From assembly GCA_963747595.1 (NCBI GenBank), contig CAVVFO010000002.1, forward strand, positions 1,798,001 through 1,862,000: 64,000 bases of DNA. Reading direction: 5' to 3'. Shown here piece after piece: positions 1 through 9,563 of this stretch. Origin of the DNA: Oleiagrimonas sp963747595. Its GTDB lineage: Bacteria; Pseudomonadota; Gammaproteobacteria; Xanthomonadales; Rhodanobacteraceae. Position 1 is the first letter of the stretch; the number at the start of each line of letters is the position of its first letter. Below the pieces are notes generated by a model. It was not told the origin of the DNA. It saw nothing but the letters and a program-made list of their open reading frames with translations, and ran no database searches. Position numbers and translations under genes: made by a program.

Positions 1-117
1 CAATGCCGAATAGAACGCCAGCGCCGCGGCGCGTGTCATCAATTCGTCCTCGCCGATGCCGGCCACGGTGTGCTTGATGACGCGACGCAGCAGGTGGGCC
101 GTTTTACGCACGGACAT
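1..117 (-). CDS. YihY/BrkB-family inner-membrane protein, N-terminal fragment
   Basis: Only the first 39 codons are inside the window; the gene continues beyond base 1. The reverse strand reads MSVRKTAHLLRRVIKHTVAG followed by a segment ending in AAALAFYSAL. That ending is the hallmark opening of the YihY/virulence factor BrkB family (formerly misnamed ribonuclease BN), multi-pass inner-membrane proteins of unsettled function. An in-frame stop lies seven codons upstream of the ATG at 117, so this is the first ATG. An AAGGA box sits almost on top of that ATG but 7 nt before the GTG at codon 3, so the GTG may be the real start. The family call rests on a short segment. Confidence 0.7.
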   Translation of the reverse strand, partial: MSVRKTAHLLRRVIKHTVAGIGEDELMTRAAALAFYSAL

Positions 118-515
118 TTCCTTGAGAGGCGTGAGTATTCATGGTGCCTGTGCATCGGTGAATGCGTGCCGAAGCGGTGCTGCTCCGCATGGTCATGAAG
201 GCCAGTGCGGCATCGGCGCATCCGGTGCATGGAAGGAGTCTCCGCGCATGCGTGAAGCGCTCCGCCGTGTCCCCCGGCATTCCTGGTCGGCGGCCAGGAC
301 TGCATCGGTCGCGAGACATTGCCCACAGCGGACGTTCGTGAAGCTATGCGGCGCGGGTCCGATGGTGGTGATGGCAGTTGGGGGCTGCCCACGCCACGCC
401 GGCAACGGGACGTCTGTGCGTGCGTGTGCATGTTCCTCCTGATGACGCCAGGCGCGTAGACTGGGCGTTTTGATCCGGTCGCCACAGGCAGGCCGGATTG
501 CTGACGGGACAGATC
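118..515. other. Intergenic region, no gene recognised
   Basis: About 400 bases between two divergently transcribed genes. Open frames exist on both strands, but their translations are rich in Arg, His, Cys and Ser and resemble no protein family. I take them as products of the high G+C content. Promoters for both flanking genes must lie here, but I see no convincing -35/-10 pair, repeat or hairpin. Confidence 0.5.
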
Positions 516-1100
516 ATGGGTCATTCGACATCCTCGCCATCCGCATCACCGCCCGCCGTGCAACATCCGCACACGCGGCACTGGCTGGTGCCCTGGCGCA
601 TCGTCACCTGGGCGCTGTTGCTGCTGGCCACGTTCGGTGTGCTGCAGTACGCCGGGCACGCCTGGCGCGTGTGGCACATGCTGGGGCAGACGGCGGCGGC
701 GCACCATGCGCCCCTGGAACACATGCTGTGGTGGGATGGCGGCTATCTGCTGCTTGCCGGCCTCACGGTCACCGTGTCGGCCGGTACGCTGATGCAACGT
801 GAATGGGCGCGCCGGGGCATGCGCGTGCTGGCGCTGGTGCTGGCCCTATGGGCACTGGCCACGGCCATCATGCTGCTGCTGCAGTGGGGACGGTTCCATC
901 ATGCGGAGCAGATGCTGCTATCGCAGCCGGGGATTTCAGCGGCGCAACGCGCCACCATTGCCCATCTGCACCGGGAACTGGTGACCGGCATGGTATTGAA
1001 ATTCCTTGCGGTGCCCGTCCTCGGCTGGCTGTGCTGGCACCTGGGGCGGTTGTCGGTGCGTGCACAATTCGGGCCCCGCCGTGGCGCCATGGCGTCCTGA
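516..1100 (+). CDS. Small multi-pass membrane protein, unknown function
   Basis: About 194 residues starting at MGHSTSS; an upstream TTG could add six residues. Four hydrophobic stretches are visible: a first helix after the motif HWLVPWRIVTW, a second around WWDGGYLLLAGLTV, a third around VLALVLALWALATAIMLLL, and a fourth around LKFLAVPVLGWLCWHL. The loop between helices three and four is amphipathic. I do not recognise a family. It lies about 100 nt upstream of a secreted DUF2884-like gene on the same strand, so the two may be co-transcribed. The ribosome site is weak. Confidence 0.6.
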   Translation: MGHSTSSPSASPPAVQHPHTRHWLVPWRIVTWALLLLATFGVLQYAGHAWRVWHMLGQTAAAHHAPLEHMLWWDGGYLLLAGLTVTVSAGTLMQREWARRGMRVLALVLALWALATAIMLLLQWGRFHHAEQMLLSQPGISAAQRATIAHLHRELVTGMVLKFLAVPVLGWLCWHLGRLSVRAQFGPRRGAMAS

Positions 1101-1197
1101 ACAACGGGCATGGCAGCCGCTGGGGATGCGGCCGTTCAGGAGGCGTTTCCGGCCCGACCGTCATGGTGCCCATTTCCATCGTCTGGGTCGGCGCCTG

Positions 1198-1962
1198 ATG
1201 TCGCGAACACGTGTCACCATTGTTGTTGCAGTCACGCTCCTGGCAGCGCTGCTGGCGCCGGCGGCATGGGCCCGGACGTTGTACGGGGCGTGCGACGTTG
1301 CCAGCAGCTACGACATGACGCTGGTCGGCAATACGCTGGTGTTCCAGCGCCGGCAGGCTGCGCCGCGCCGCGTGGTGTTCGGCAAGCATGGTGCATTGCG
1401 CATCGATGGTGCGCCGGTCTCCCTGGACCACGAAGGCCAGGACCGTGCAGCACTGTTCGCCCGCGGCGTGCATGCACTGGTGCCGAAGGCGCGCGATCTG
1501 GCAACACGCGCAGTGAATGTGGCGGCGCGAAGCCTGCGGTCCGAGGCGGGAGATGACGCGGCCAGCATCGATGCACAGGCACGGCAGGTGAAGGCCCGCA
1601 TTGCACGCAGCCGCACGACGCGTGACTGGCACGGCGCGGCGTTTCAGAACTACCTGCAGCAGCAGGAACTTCAGCTCGGCAAGGCGCTGGCCGCACCGCT
1701 GGCCCGCCAGGCCCTCCAGGCAGCCATGAGCGGCAATCTGCAAAAGGCCGAGGCACTGCGCGCGCGTGCATCCAACCTGGCAGGCAACCTGCCCGACCAG
1801 CTGCGCAGCCGCTTGTCCGTCTTGCAGCCGCAGTTGGAGGCGTTGTGCACGCGGGCGCGGCATCTGGCGCGGCTGCAGGCCGGGATCCGTCTTCCGTCAT
1901 CCGGCCGGCCCCTTGATCTGATCACGTTGCAGAAGCCTGCGTCCGGAGACGCAACTCAATAA
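1198..1962 (+). CDS. Secreted DUF2884 (YggN-like) family protein
   Basis: 254 residues with a clear signal peptide (MSRTRV, then a hydrophobic core ending AAWA, cleavage before RTLYGACD). After cleavage comes a pattern like YggN/DUF2884: a short beta segment (SYDMTLVGNTLVF), a glycine-rich turn, a conserved 'iDGapVsLd' segment, then long alpha-helical stretches rich in Ala, Arg and Gln. The mature protein is probably periplasmic; its function is unknown. The ATG at 1198 was chosen because it begins the signal peptide; the open frame runs further upstream without one. The last seven bases overlap the end of the convergent methyltransferase gene. Confidence 0.65.
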   Translation: MSRTRVTIVVAVTLLAALLAPAAWARTLYGACDVASSYDMTLVGNTLVFQRRQAAPRRVVFGKHGALRIDGAPVSLDHEGQDRAALFARGVHALVPKARDLATRAVNVAARSLRSEAGDDAASIDAQARQVKARIARSRTTRDWHGAAFQNYLQQQELQLGKALAAPLARQALQAAMSGNLQKAEALRARASNLAGNLPDQLRSRLSVLQPQLEALCTRARHLARLQAGIRLPSSGRPLDLITLQKPASGDATQ

Positions 1963-2585
1963 TCGTGCGCGCCCTCGTTGCGCAGCGGCGGCGGCGCTGC
2001 GCTGCCGTGCTGGCGCGCGTATTCGTACAGGGCGATCGATGCCGCCACCGAGACATTCAGGCTGTCCACCGCACCCCACTGGGCGATGCGCAAGAAACGG
2101 GCGCCGCTGGCCTCGCGGGCAGCATCGCTCAGGCCGTGCAACTCGTGCCCCAGCACGAAGGCACACCGCTGCGGCAGCGCGGTCTCATGCAGCAACGTGT
2201 CGGCGAAGGGATCCAGCGCCACCAGCTGGAAGGCGTCGGCATCCAGCGCTTCGCGGCAGGACGCAAAATCGGCATGCGTGTGTGCCGGCACGTGCTTGAA
2301 GCCGCCCTTGGCCGGCGCCGGATCGAAGGGGCCTACGTCGACCAGATGGATTCCATGCGCGCCGAAGGCTTCGGCGCTGCGGAAGATCTTGGGCACGTTG
2401 AAGTCCGCCTTGAGCCGGTCCAGCACCAGCGTGACCGCATGCGGACCGGGTGTGGCGCGCAGGTTGCGGCGGCGGTGCCGCTCATAGCGCCACAGCGCGT
2501 TGCCATCTCCGGCACTGCCGCGCGAGGCGGTGCTGCCGGGGGCAATACTGCGGTCCGGGTTTCGGGGTGGTCGCGGTTTCGGCAT
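1956..2585 (-). CDS. SpoU/TrmH-family RNA 2'-O-methyltransferase
   Basis: 209 residues. The SPOUT trefoil-knot signatures are present: NVPKIFRSAEAFG (motif 1 region), FVLGHELHGLSD (motif 2) and DSLNVSVAASIALYEYAR (motif 3). These form the S-adenosylmethionine pocket and dimer interface. The family methylates ribose 2'-OH in tRNA or rRNA; the short basic N-terminus resembles tRNA (Gm18)-type enzymes, but the target cannot be decided from sequence. The first 30 residues (Pro, Arg, Ser rich) look disordered, so a later start is possible. The gene ends inside the convergent DUF2884-like gene. Confidence 0.85.
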   Translation of the reverse strand: MPKPRPPRNPDRSIAPGSTASRGSAGDGNALWRYERHRRRNLRATPGPHAVTLVLDRLKADFNVPKIFRSAEAFGAHGIHLVDVGPFDPAPAKGGFKHVPAHTHADFASCREALDADAFQLVALDPFADTLLHETALPQRCAFVLGHELHGLSDAAREASGARFLRIAQWGAVDSLNVSVAASIALYEYARQHGSAAPPPLRNEGAHDY

Positions 2586-2809
2586 GTTGAAGCGGCAAAC
2601 GAGACGGACGGTGACTGTAACCGAAGGTCACAGGCATGCGGAGCCATTGGGGCCGGTATGCTTGTTTTCCGCTCCGCAATTGTCGTGCCGGAACGAATCA
2701 TCTGTGCCGCCGACAAGACGTATCCGCGGTCACCGGATGCCAGCTTCTGAGCTGGTGCGGGGCGCTGCGGTAAGGTGTAGTTGGAGATCTGTCCAGGGAG
2801 GCAACGATC

Positions 2810-3121
2810 ATGCGTGTTCTGCTCCTGTGCGTGTTGTTGAGCTGTGGTGTGGCCGTGGCGACCGCGGCGCCGACCGACGGGACATCACAGACAGGGAGTA
2901 TCGATACATTCCGTGTGGGCAGCCACGTGCTCAGCGTGGGTGATTCGGCAGCCCGCGTCATCGAACTTCTGGGCAAGCCGGTGTACAAGGAACCCGTGGA
3001 GAACCGTTTCGGTGCCTATCTGGGCGAACGCTGGCAGTACCGTGTCGGGGAGGACGACCTGACGCTGGTCATCCGCGACGCGCGCATCGTCTCCATGCGC
3101 GATGTGATCCGTCGGGACTGA
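2810..3121 (+). CDS. Small secreted DUF2845-like protein
   Basis: 103 residues. An N-terminal signal peptide (MRVLLLCVLLSCGVAVATAA) is followed by a single domain with the DUF2845/BamE-like logic: 'vGDSaarVieLLGkPvykE', then an ERWQYRVG strand and a C-terminal 'lvirdarIvsm' strand. Such domains are periplasmic and poorly characterised. An AGGGAGG box lies about 9 nt before the ATG. The gene stands alone, convergent with the ABC permease gene 57 nt away. The family call is moderate; that it is a real secreted protein is firm. Confidence 0.7.
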   Translation: MRVLLLCVLLSCGVAVATAAPTDGTSQTGSIDTFRVGSHVLSVGDSAARVIELLGKPVYKEPVENRFGAYLGERWQYRVGEDDLTLVIRDARIVSMRDVIRRD

Positions 3122-3178
3122 GACGCACCGCCATAATCTGCCGGGCCGGCTCCGGCGGGAATTGCGCCGAATCATCAT

Positions 3179-6100
3179 CTACTGCACCGTGACCCGCATG
3201 CGGTTGTCGCTCGAGTTGCGGTCGATGAGCTCGTTGTACGGATCGATGCCGGCCTCGTAGGGCTTTTTGTCGACGATGATGCTGATGGTGCCGTCGCCGT
3301 CCGTCACCCGCCGCTTTTTCAGGTACAGCACCGGTTCGTCGGCTTCCTTGCCGTCTTTCGCACTGGCGAAGATGCCGATGGGGATGGGGAGGGTCAGCTT
3401 GGCGCGGGCCTGCTTGCCCTTGCCGTCGGCGTAGTACTTGGCCGCGTGCAGTTTCAGGGTGACGCGGTAGCGACCGTCGTCGAGTTTTTCCGCCGTGGCC
3501 TTGACGACGTGGTTGTCGTACAGCGTGATTTTCCAGAACAGGTCGTCGATGAAGCCATCCCATTTTGCTCCGGCGCCTTTTTTCAGTGCCTGCACGAACT
3601 GGCGCGAGGTGACGTAGGGCGGCTGCTGGTGGCCGTAGTCGACGAGGAACTGTTTCAGGATGGCGTCCAGCGTGTCCTCGCCGATGTAGTCCTGTAGCGC
3701 GTAGAACACCAGCGAGCCCTTGCGGTAGTGGATGTAGAGCTGGTTCTCGTCTTTGGCCAGTGGCTCTTCCTGGTTGCGTTCGGTGAGGCGGCCGGCCAGA
3801 TAGCGGTCCAGCTCGTACTTCAGGAAGCGGCGGATCTTGTGCGCGCCGTAGGTGTGCTTCATCACCATCAGCGACGAGTATTGCGCCAGTGATTCGGCCA
3901 GCATGGGCGAGCCCTGCATGTCGGCGCCGACCACCTGATGTCCCCACCACTGGTGCGCCACCTCGTGGGCGGTGACGTAGAAAGGAAAGTCGATATCGCT
4001 CTTGTCGCGCTGATCGGCGATGAAACCGACCGATTCCGAATACGGCACGGTGCCCGCGAACGACTGCGCGTAGTTGCGGTAGCCGGGAAATTCCAGGATG
4101 CGCAGCTGCTGGTACTGATACGGCGTGTAGTGCGCGGTGTAGTAGGTCAGCGCCGCCTTGCTGGCATCGATCATGCGCCGCACGTTCCACGGATGCGCCG
4201 GGTCGTAGTACACCTGGATGGGGATGTCGTGCCACATGGCGCGTCTGACCTTCCAGCGCGCCGACAGGAACGCGTAGAAGTTCTGCATGGGCGTGTGCAT
4301 GGTGTAGTGGAAGTAGCGCCGGCCGTTCTTTTTCCAGGTTTTCTCGAGCTCCCCGGGGGCCAGTGCGATCTGGTCCGCGGCGGTGGAGACCGTGGCGTCG
4401 AAGGCGATCCAGTCCGCATCGTGCGAGATGTAGGTGTTGGCGCGCGCCGCCTGATTGTCCAGCGGCGCCATGGGCGGTTTGCGCTTGAGGCCGTATTTCT
4501 TGCGATCGGACTTGTCGGACAGCTCGTAGCGCGGGTTGTAGCCGACGCTCGGGAACGTGTTGGTGTTGGTGAAGAAGGTGCCGTTGTGCACCAGCAGGAA
4601 CTGGCTGGCGTTGTTGCGGAACCCCTTGGGATCACGCTTGATGACGAAGCCCAGCTTGATGGACGCGCCCGGTGCGATCGGCTGCTTGAGGTGATAGATG
4701 CCGAAGCCGATGCGCTTGTCGATTTTCACCGTCTCGTGCGGCGGCAGGGTGAACTCGGGTTTCCTGTCCTGCAGCCAGATCAGGTACAGCGTGTCGATCG
4801 GCATGGCGTGCTTGTTGGTCAGCGTGTACGTGCCATGGATCAGCAGCCGGCGCTGGTACGGATAGATGGCCACGTTGGTATGCACCGCCGTGATGCGCGG
4901 CTGCGGCACGTCGGCGTATTTGCCGTAGAGTTTTTCGTAGTCCGCCTGGATCTGCTTCTGTTCGTCACCGGAACGGTACATGTTGAGCACGTGCGTGTTG
5001 TAGTAGATCCAGCCGCCGCAGCCAGCGGCGCCGAGCAGCGCCAGCGTCAGGCAGATCGGCATCGGTGCGTGACGCAGGCGCCGTCCCGCCTGACCCAGGC
5101 GTACCCGCCATCCGCTGTCGGTGCCGCGTGCGCGCAGCGCCGTGGCGAGGGTCAGCAGCGCCAGCGCGACCAGCGTCCAGTACAGGTCGAACCACAGCGT
5201 GCCGGGCAGGAAGTGCCCGAAGCCGTTCATGTCCGAATACGGCGCGTTTGGCGCGGAGGCGAACTGGTACAGGTTGTCGCGCAGATCCAGGAAGCCCAGC
5301 GCCAGCGTGCTGAGGAAAAACAGCACGATCAGCAGGTAGCCGATGAACTTGTTGTTGGCCAGCATCTGCAGCACCAGTGCCAGCGCGCCGACGAGCACGA
5401 ACGGGATCGCCATCAGCGCCAGCGAGGCCAGGTACAGGCCGATCTCGATGTGGGTGAAGCCCAGCACCAGCTGGTAGCCGATGCAATACACCATGGCGAT
5501 CAGCTCGAACGCGGCCACCACCCCCGCCAGCGCCAGCAGCTTGCCGGCCAAATGCACCCAGTCCGGCAGCGGGCAGGCGTCGATCACCTCGCTCATGCGC
5601 TTCTCGCGCGCGCGCCACACCAGCTCGCCGGCATAGAACGCCATTACGATCCACAGCGGCAGCGTCACCGCGCCGCGCATGCTGGCGAGCATCACTCGCG
5701 TGACCGGGTACACGTTGGTGCCGTAGATCTGCGAGGAGAACACCAGCACGATAGTCAGCAGGCCCAGCGTCAGCAGCGCCAGCACCACGAACGCCACGCC
5801 GCGCAGCACGCCCATGCAATCGCTGCGCGCGATGCCCAGCACGGCGCGCCACTGCGCCGCCATGCCGAAACGTGGTTGCGCCGGCGGCAATGCCAGCGTG
5901 CCGGTCGCCGGCGCGGACGAAGGCGCGGCGACCCTGGCGCGCCGCCGCCGCGGCCACAGCCGCAGGCCTTCGCGATCCGGCCGGAACAGCGCGAATCCGC
6001 CCGCAGCCAACACCACCGAGACGCCCAGCCAGAGCAGCCGGTTGATGCCCAGCAGGCTCATCACCGGCGGCAGGCGCGTGTTGAAATCGTGCGCGGTCCA

Positions 6101-6766
6101 GTAACGGGTCACCACCTCCACGGCTTGCGCACCGAACGGATCCAGCAGCGCGGCCAGGGTGTGGTCGCTGACGTCGACCATCAGCCTAGCCGCCACCGTG
6201 CGCAGCACGAAGAACGCCAGCACGCCGACGAAGGTGCTCAGCAGCGAGCGCGTGGCCGCGGCCAGCGCGAACAGCAGCGCGGAGACGAACAGCACGTCCG
6301 GCACGACCATCACGCCCAGCGACCACAGGTACGCCAGCGGCTGCGGCGGCCCCAGGCGCTGCGCGTCGATCCACGGCATGTGCACGCCCAGCGCCATGCC
6401 CAGCAGCACGGAGGCGAAGATGATCAGCGTGACGATGACGCCGGCGCTGAAGCGCCCGCCCAGATACGCGCGGCGCGACACCGGCGTGGCGAACAGCATC
6501 TCCGCGGTGCCGGCTTCGATGTCGCGCAGCACGGCGCCGGCCACGAACACGGTGACGAACAGCATGCCGATCACCGCCAGTCCGCCGCTCAGCGATGCGA
6601 TTACCATCGGCGCGTTGACGTGCACGTTGCCCACGGCCTTGCCGAACGCCACCGCCTTCGAAGCGGTGATCCCGAAGCCCAGCCCCGCGAAGACCACGGC
6701 GAAAACCCAGAACAGTGGCGCACGCCACTGCTGGCGCAGCTCGAAGCGCAGAATCTCGTAGAACAT
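3179..6766 (-). CDS. ABC-2 permease fused to an M1-type zinc metallopeptidase
   Basis: 1195 residues. Roughly the first 590 are an ABC-2 permease region in two halves, each with about six membrane helices, ending near YYNTHVLNMYRSG. The C-terminal half is an M1-like peptidase: HEVAHQWWGHQ carries the zinc ligands H934 and H938 and catalytic E935, and the third ligand is E958. The spacing HExxH-X19-E is one longer than classical M1 enzymes, and the GAMEN exopeptidase motif is not seen (a PYSESVGF segment lies near that place). The gene follows its ATPase by 12 nt, so the pair forms one exporter. A link between export and extracytoplasmic peptide processing is inferred; no substrate is known. 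Confidence 0.88.
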   Translation of the reverse strand: MFYEILRFELRQQWRAPLFWVFAVVFAGLGFGITASKAVAFGKAVGNVHVNAPMVIASLSGGLAVIGMLFVTVFVAGAVLRDIEAGTAEMLFATPVSRRAYLGGRFSAGVIVTLIIFASVLLGMALGVHMPWIDAQRLGPPQPLAYLWSLGVMVVPDVLFVSALLFALAAATRSLLSTFVGVLAFFVLRTVAARLMVDVSDHTLAALLDPFGAQAVEVVTRYWTAHDFNTRLPPVMSLLGINRLLWLGVSVVLAAGGFALFRPDREGLRLWPRRRRARVAAPSSAPATGTLALPPAQPRFGMAAQWRAVLGIARSDCMGVLRGVAFVVLALLTLGLLTIVLVFSSQIYGTNVYPVTRVMLASMRGAVTLPLWIVMAFYAGELVWRAREKRMSEVIDACPLPDWVHLAGKLLALAGVVAAFELIAMVYCIGYQLVLGFTHIEIGLYLASLALMAIPFVLVGALALVLQMLANNKFIGYLLIVLFFLSTLALGFLDLRDNLYQFASAPNAPYSDMNGFGHFLPGTLWFDLYWTLVALALLTLATALRARGTDSGWRVRLGQAGRRLRHAPMPICLTLALLGAAGCGGWIYYNTHVLNMYRSGDEQKQIQADYEKLYGKYADVPQPRITAVHTNVAIYPYQRRLLIHGTYTLTNKHAMPIDTLYLIWLQDRKPEFTLPPHETVKIDKRIGFGIYHLKQPIAPGASIKLGFVIKRDPKGFRNNASQFLLVHNGTFFTNTNTFPSVGYNPRYELSDKSDRKKYGLKRKPPMAPLDNQAARANTYISHDADWIAFDATVSTAADQIALAPGELEKTWKKNGRRYFHYTMHTPMQNFYAFLSARWKVRRAMWHDIPIQVYYDPAHPWNVRRMIDASKAALTYYTAHYTPYQYQQLRILEFPGYRNYAQSFAGTVPYSESVGFIADQRDKSDIDFPFYVTAHEVAHQWWGHQVVGADMQGSPMLAESLAQYSSLMVMKHTYGAHKIRRFLKYELDRYLAGRLTERNQEEPLAKDENQLYIHYRKGSLVFYALQDYIGEDTLDAILKQFLVDYGHQQPPYVTSRQFVQALKKGAGAKWDGFIDDLFWKITLYDNHVVKATAEKLDDGRYRVTLKLHAAKYYADGKGKQARAKLTLPIPIGIFASAKDGKEADEPVLYLKKRRVTDGDGTISIIVDKKPYEAGIDPYNELIDRNSSDNRMRVTVQ

Positions 6767-6778
6767 GGCTGGCTCCCG

Positions 6779-7678
6779 TCAGGCCGCTTCGGCAGTGGCG
6801 GATGCGGCGGCACGCTGCTGCTGCAGGCGGCCGAAATAGACATCCTCCAGATCCGGCGACACGGCCTCGAAGCCATCTTCCGGCATGCTGTCGGCCAGCA
6901 CATGGATCATGGTGCGCCCGGCCGCGAGGCGCGTGGACAACACGGTCATGCGTGCCCGGTAGTCCTCCAGTTCGCTCTTGTCGATGTGCCGGCGCCACAC
7001 GCGACCATCCAGGCGGCGGATCGCCTCGCGCGGTTCGCCCGCAAGAAGCAACTGTCCCTGACCAATGATCGCCATGCGCGGGCACAGGTCGGTGACATCT
7101 TCGACGATGTGCGTGGACAGGATCACCACCACCCGCTCGCCGATCTCGGCCAGCAGATTGAGGAAGCGGTTGCGCTCTTCCGGGTCCAGGCCGGCGGTGG
7201 GCTCATCCACGATGACCAGCTTCGGGTCGCCGATCAGCGCCTGCGCGATACCGAAGCGCTGGCGCATGCCGCCGGAAAACGTGCCCAGCTTGCGGTAGCG
7301 CACCTCCCACAGATTCACCTGACGCAGCAGCGCCTCCACCAGCGCCTTGCGCTCCTTGCGCACCGAAACGCCCTTGAGCAGCGCCAGATGTTCCAGCATG
7401 TCCTGCGCCGGGACCTTGGGATACACGCCGAACTCCTGCGGCAGGTAGCCCAGCAGGCGCCGCGTGGCCTGCCGATCCGCCAGCAGATCCATCTCTCCCA
7501 GATGGATGCTGCCGCTGTCCGGCGCCTGAAGCGTGGCGATGGTGCGCATCAGCGTGGACTTGCCCGCGCCGTTGGGGCCCAGCAGCCCGAACATGCCGCT
7601 GGGGATGTCCAGCGAAATGTCGTTCAACGCCTGCACGCCGTTGGCGTAGGTCTTGGACAGATTGCGAATCGAGAGCAT
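6779..7678 (-). CDS. ABC transporter ATP-binding protein
   Basis: 299 residues, with all nucleotide-binding motifs: Walker A GPNGAGKST near residue 36, the Q-loop in YLPQEFGVYP, signature FSGGMRQRFG, Walker B LVIVDEPTAGLD and the H-loop STHIVED. It is the upstream gene of a two-gene operon; its stop lies 12 nt before the start of the permease-peptidase fusion, for which it should supply the power. The C-terminal 80 residues after the ATPase core are Ala/Arg rich and typical of DrrA/CcmA-type exporters. The start at 7678 gives the usual 'mLsIrnLsKtY' opening. Confidence 0.93.
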   Translation of the reverse strand: MLSIRNLSKTYANGVQALNDISLDIPSGMFGLLGPNGAGKSTLMRTIATLQAPDSGSIHLGEMDLLADRQATRRLLGYLPQEFGVYPKVPAQDMLEHLALLKGVSVRKERKALVEALLRQVNLWEVRYRKLGTFSGGMRQRFGIAQALIGDPKLVIVDEPTAGLDPEERNRFLNLLAEIGERVVVILSTHIVEDVTDLCPRMAIIGQGQLLLAGEPREAIRRLDGRVWRRHIDKSELEDYRARMTVLSTRLAAGRTMIHVLADSMPEDGFEAVSPDLEDVYFGRLQQQRAAASATAEAA

Positions 7679-8062
7679 GCGATGTGGTCCTGGTCCCCGG
7701 CCGCCGACGGCGGCTCCCCGTCGTCATCATAGCGTCAACGTCACCACGGGGCCTGCACACGCCGTGAGGCACCATGGCCCTCTTCCAGCGCGACCGCGTC
7801 AACGGTGCACATTGAAGACAAGGATGACGCGGGCCCTCCGAGTCGATACTGTCGGGCGGCGGCTGGAGGTACGAGAATCAGGGGAAATGTGCTCTGATAT
7901 GCCATTGACGCGACGTTCGCCGGCAAAGCGTGCCAGAATCCTGCGCACGCGGATGCGGTACGGGCCCTGACGTGCCCGCCAGCATGGAGACCGACGGGTT
8001 GGCGACAGCAATGGGCGATAGCAACCGGATAAAGAGTCGCAATCACAGTCTTGGGGATATGT
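7679..8062. other. Divergent intergenic region, no gene recognised
   Basis: About 380 bases between the ABC ATPase (minus) and the nucleotide-sugar dehydrogenase (plus). It must hold both promoters. I find no clear -35/-10 pair and no strong inverted repeat. A TTGACG at about 7904 lacks a believable -10 at the right distance. Open frames here translate to Arg/Pro-rich sequence without family resemblance. Confidence 0.45.
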
Positions 8063-9340
8063 ATGCAGAATCTGGAAAACGCCCGCCTTGCCATCATCGG
8101 CCTGGGCTATGTGGGGCTCCCGCTGGCGGTGGAGTTCGGCAAGCGCTACGAAACCATCGGCTTCGACATCAGGGCGGAGCGCGTGGAGGCGCTGCGAGCG
8201 GGGCGTGACAGCACGCTGGAGGTCGACTCCGATGAGCTGGCCGCGGCGGATCGGCTGCGGTTCAGCGCGCAGCTGGAGGACATCCGCGGCTGCAACGTCT
8301 ACATCGTCACCGTACCCACGCCGATCGACGCCGCCCGGTGCCCGGATCTGGCGCCGCTGATCAGCGCCTGCGAGCTGTTGGGTCAAGTGCTAGCAAAGGG
8401 CGATATCGTGATCTACGAGTCCACGGTATATCCCGGCTGCACCGAGGAAGTCTGCGTGCCGATTCTGGAGCGGCTTTCCGGCCTCGCCTTCAATCGGGAT
8501 TTCCACGTGGGCTACAGTCCGGAGCGCATCAATCCGGGCGACAAGAGTCACCGTGTCACCAACATCCTCAAGGTGACCTCGGGCTCCACGCCGGAAACAG
8601 CCGATTTTGTCGATGCGCTGTACGCCTCGGTCATCACCGCCGGCACGCACAAGGCCAGTTCGCTGAAGGTGGCCGAGGCGGCCAAGGTGATCGAGAACAC
8701 GCAGCGCGATCTCAACATCGCGCTGGTCAACGATCTGGCGATGCTGTTCAACAAGCTGGGCATCGACACGCTGGAAGTGCTGGAAGCGGCCGGCACCAAG
8801 TGGAACTTCCTGCCGTTTCGCCCCGGCCTGGTGGGCGGACACTGCATCAGCGTGGATCCCTATTACCTGACCTACAAGGCGCAGGAAGTGGGGCATCACC
8901 CCGACGTGATCCTGGCCGGCCGCCGGACCAACGACAACATGGGCCGCTATATCGCCGGCGAGGTGATCCGCCTGATGGTCCGCAAGGGCATCAATCCGGT
9001 GGATGCCCGCGTGCTGCTGCTGGGGCTGGCGTTCAAGGAGAACTGCCCCGATCTGCGCAACACGCGGGTCGTCGACATCGTGGCGGCACTCGCCAGCTAC
9101 AACGTCGATGTGGATATCCATGACCCCTGGGTGGATACGGCCGAGGCCGCGCACGAATATGGCATCAAGCCCGTCGACCGGCCCGAGGAGGGCGCCTACG
9201 ACGCGGTGATCGTGGCCGTCGGCCACCGCCAGTTCGTGGCCATGGGCGCGGACGGCATCCGCGCGCTCGGCAAGCCGAGCTCGGTCGTCTACGATGTGAA
9301 GTACGTGCTGCCGCGCGATACTGTGGACGGACGTCTCTAG
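8063..9340 (+). CDS. tviB: Nucleotide-sugar 6-dehydrogenase, TviB/WbpO type
   Basis: 425 residues. Probable four-electron oxidation of a UDP-HexNAc to the uronic acid for surface polysaccharide. The N-terminal Rossmann fold has GLGYVGLPLA; the central domain has the YESTVYPGCTEE segment and the catalytic cysteine C261 in GLVGGHCISVDPYY. The C-terminal domain has LAFKENCPDLRNTR. The whole protein aligns by eye with Salmonella TviB, including KVAEAAKVIENTQRDLNIAL and the terminal YVLP...RL. ATG at 8063 is preceded by a TGGGGAT box; an ATG-like start 12 nt earlier is less likely. An epimerase follows after 223 nt. UDP-GlcNAc versus UDP-GalNAc or UDP-Glc as substrate is not settled by sequence. 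Confidence 0.87.
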   Translation: MQNLENARLAIIGLGYVGLPLAVEFGKRYETIGFDIRAERVEALRAGRDSTLEVDSDELAAADRLRFSAQLEDIRGCNVYIVTVPTPIDAARCPDLAPLISACELLGQVLAKGDIVIYESTVYPGCTEEVCVPILERLSGLAFNRDFHVGYSPERINPGDKSHRVTNILKVTSGSTPETADFVDALYASVITAGTHKASSLKVAEAAKVIENTQRDLNIALVNDLAMLFNKLGIDTLEVLEAAGTKWNFLPFRPGLVGGHCISVDPYYLTYKAQEVGHHPDVILAGRRTNDNMGRYIAGEVIRLMVRKGINPVDARVLLLGLAFKENCPDLRNTRVVDIVAALASYNVDVDIHDPWVDTAEAAHEYGIKPVDRPEEGAYDAVIVAVGHRQFVAMGADGIRALGKPSSVVYDVKYVLPRDTVDGRL

Positions 9341-9563
9341 GAATCGCTGGATAAATGGACGCAGACGGCGTGGTGTGCAAACGGGTGACCTTTGGAATTG
9401 GAGCCACAGGGCCGCTTCCGGGGACGGGCGTCCCGGCAGGCCGGTGCCTTGCGCGCGGCCAAGGCCGCCCGGTCCATCCCCGCTTGAGCGGCACGTCCGC
9501 ACAGCGGGCGATGCCGTCCCCGCCACCGTCTCGGAGCTTCGCTCGCTTGCAGGAACTGGCTCG

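Noticed and set aside
3938..7732. A 1264-codon open frame on the plus strand
   Set aside because: It lies entirely opposite the permease-peptidase fusion and the ABC ATPase genes. Its translation is Arg/His/Gln/Val rich without any domain, as expected for the antisense of G+C-rich coding DNA.
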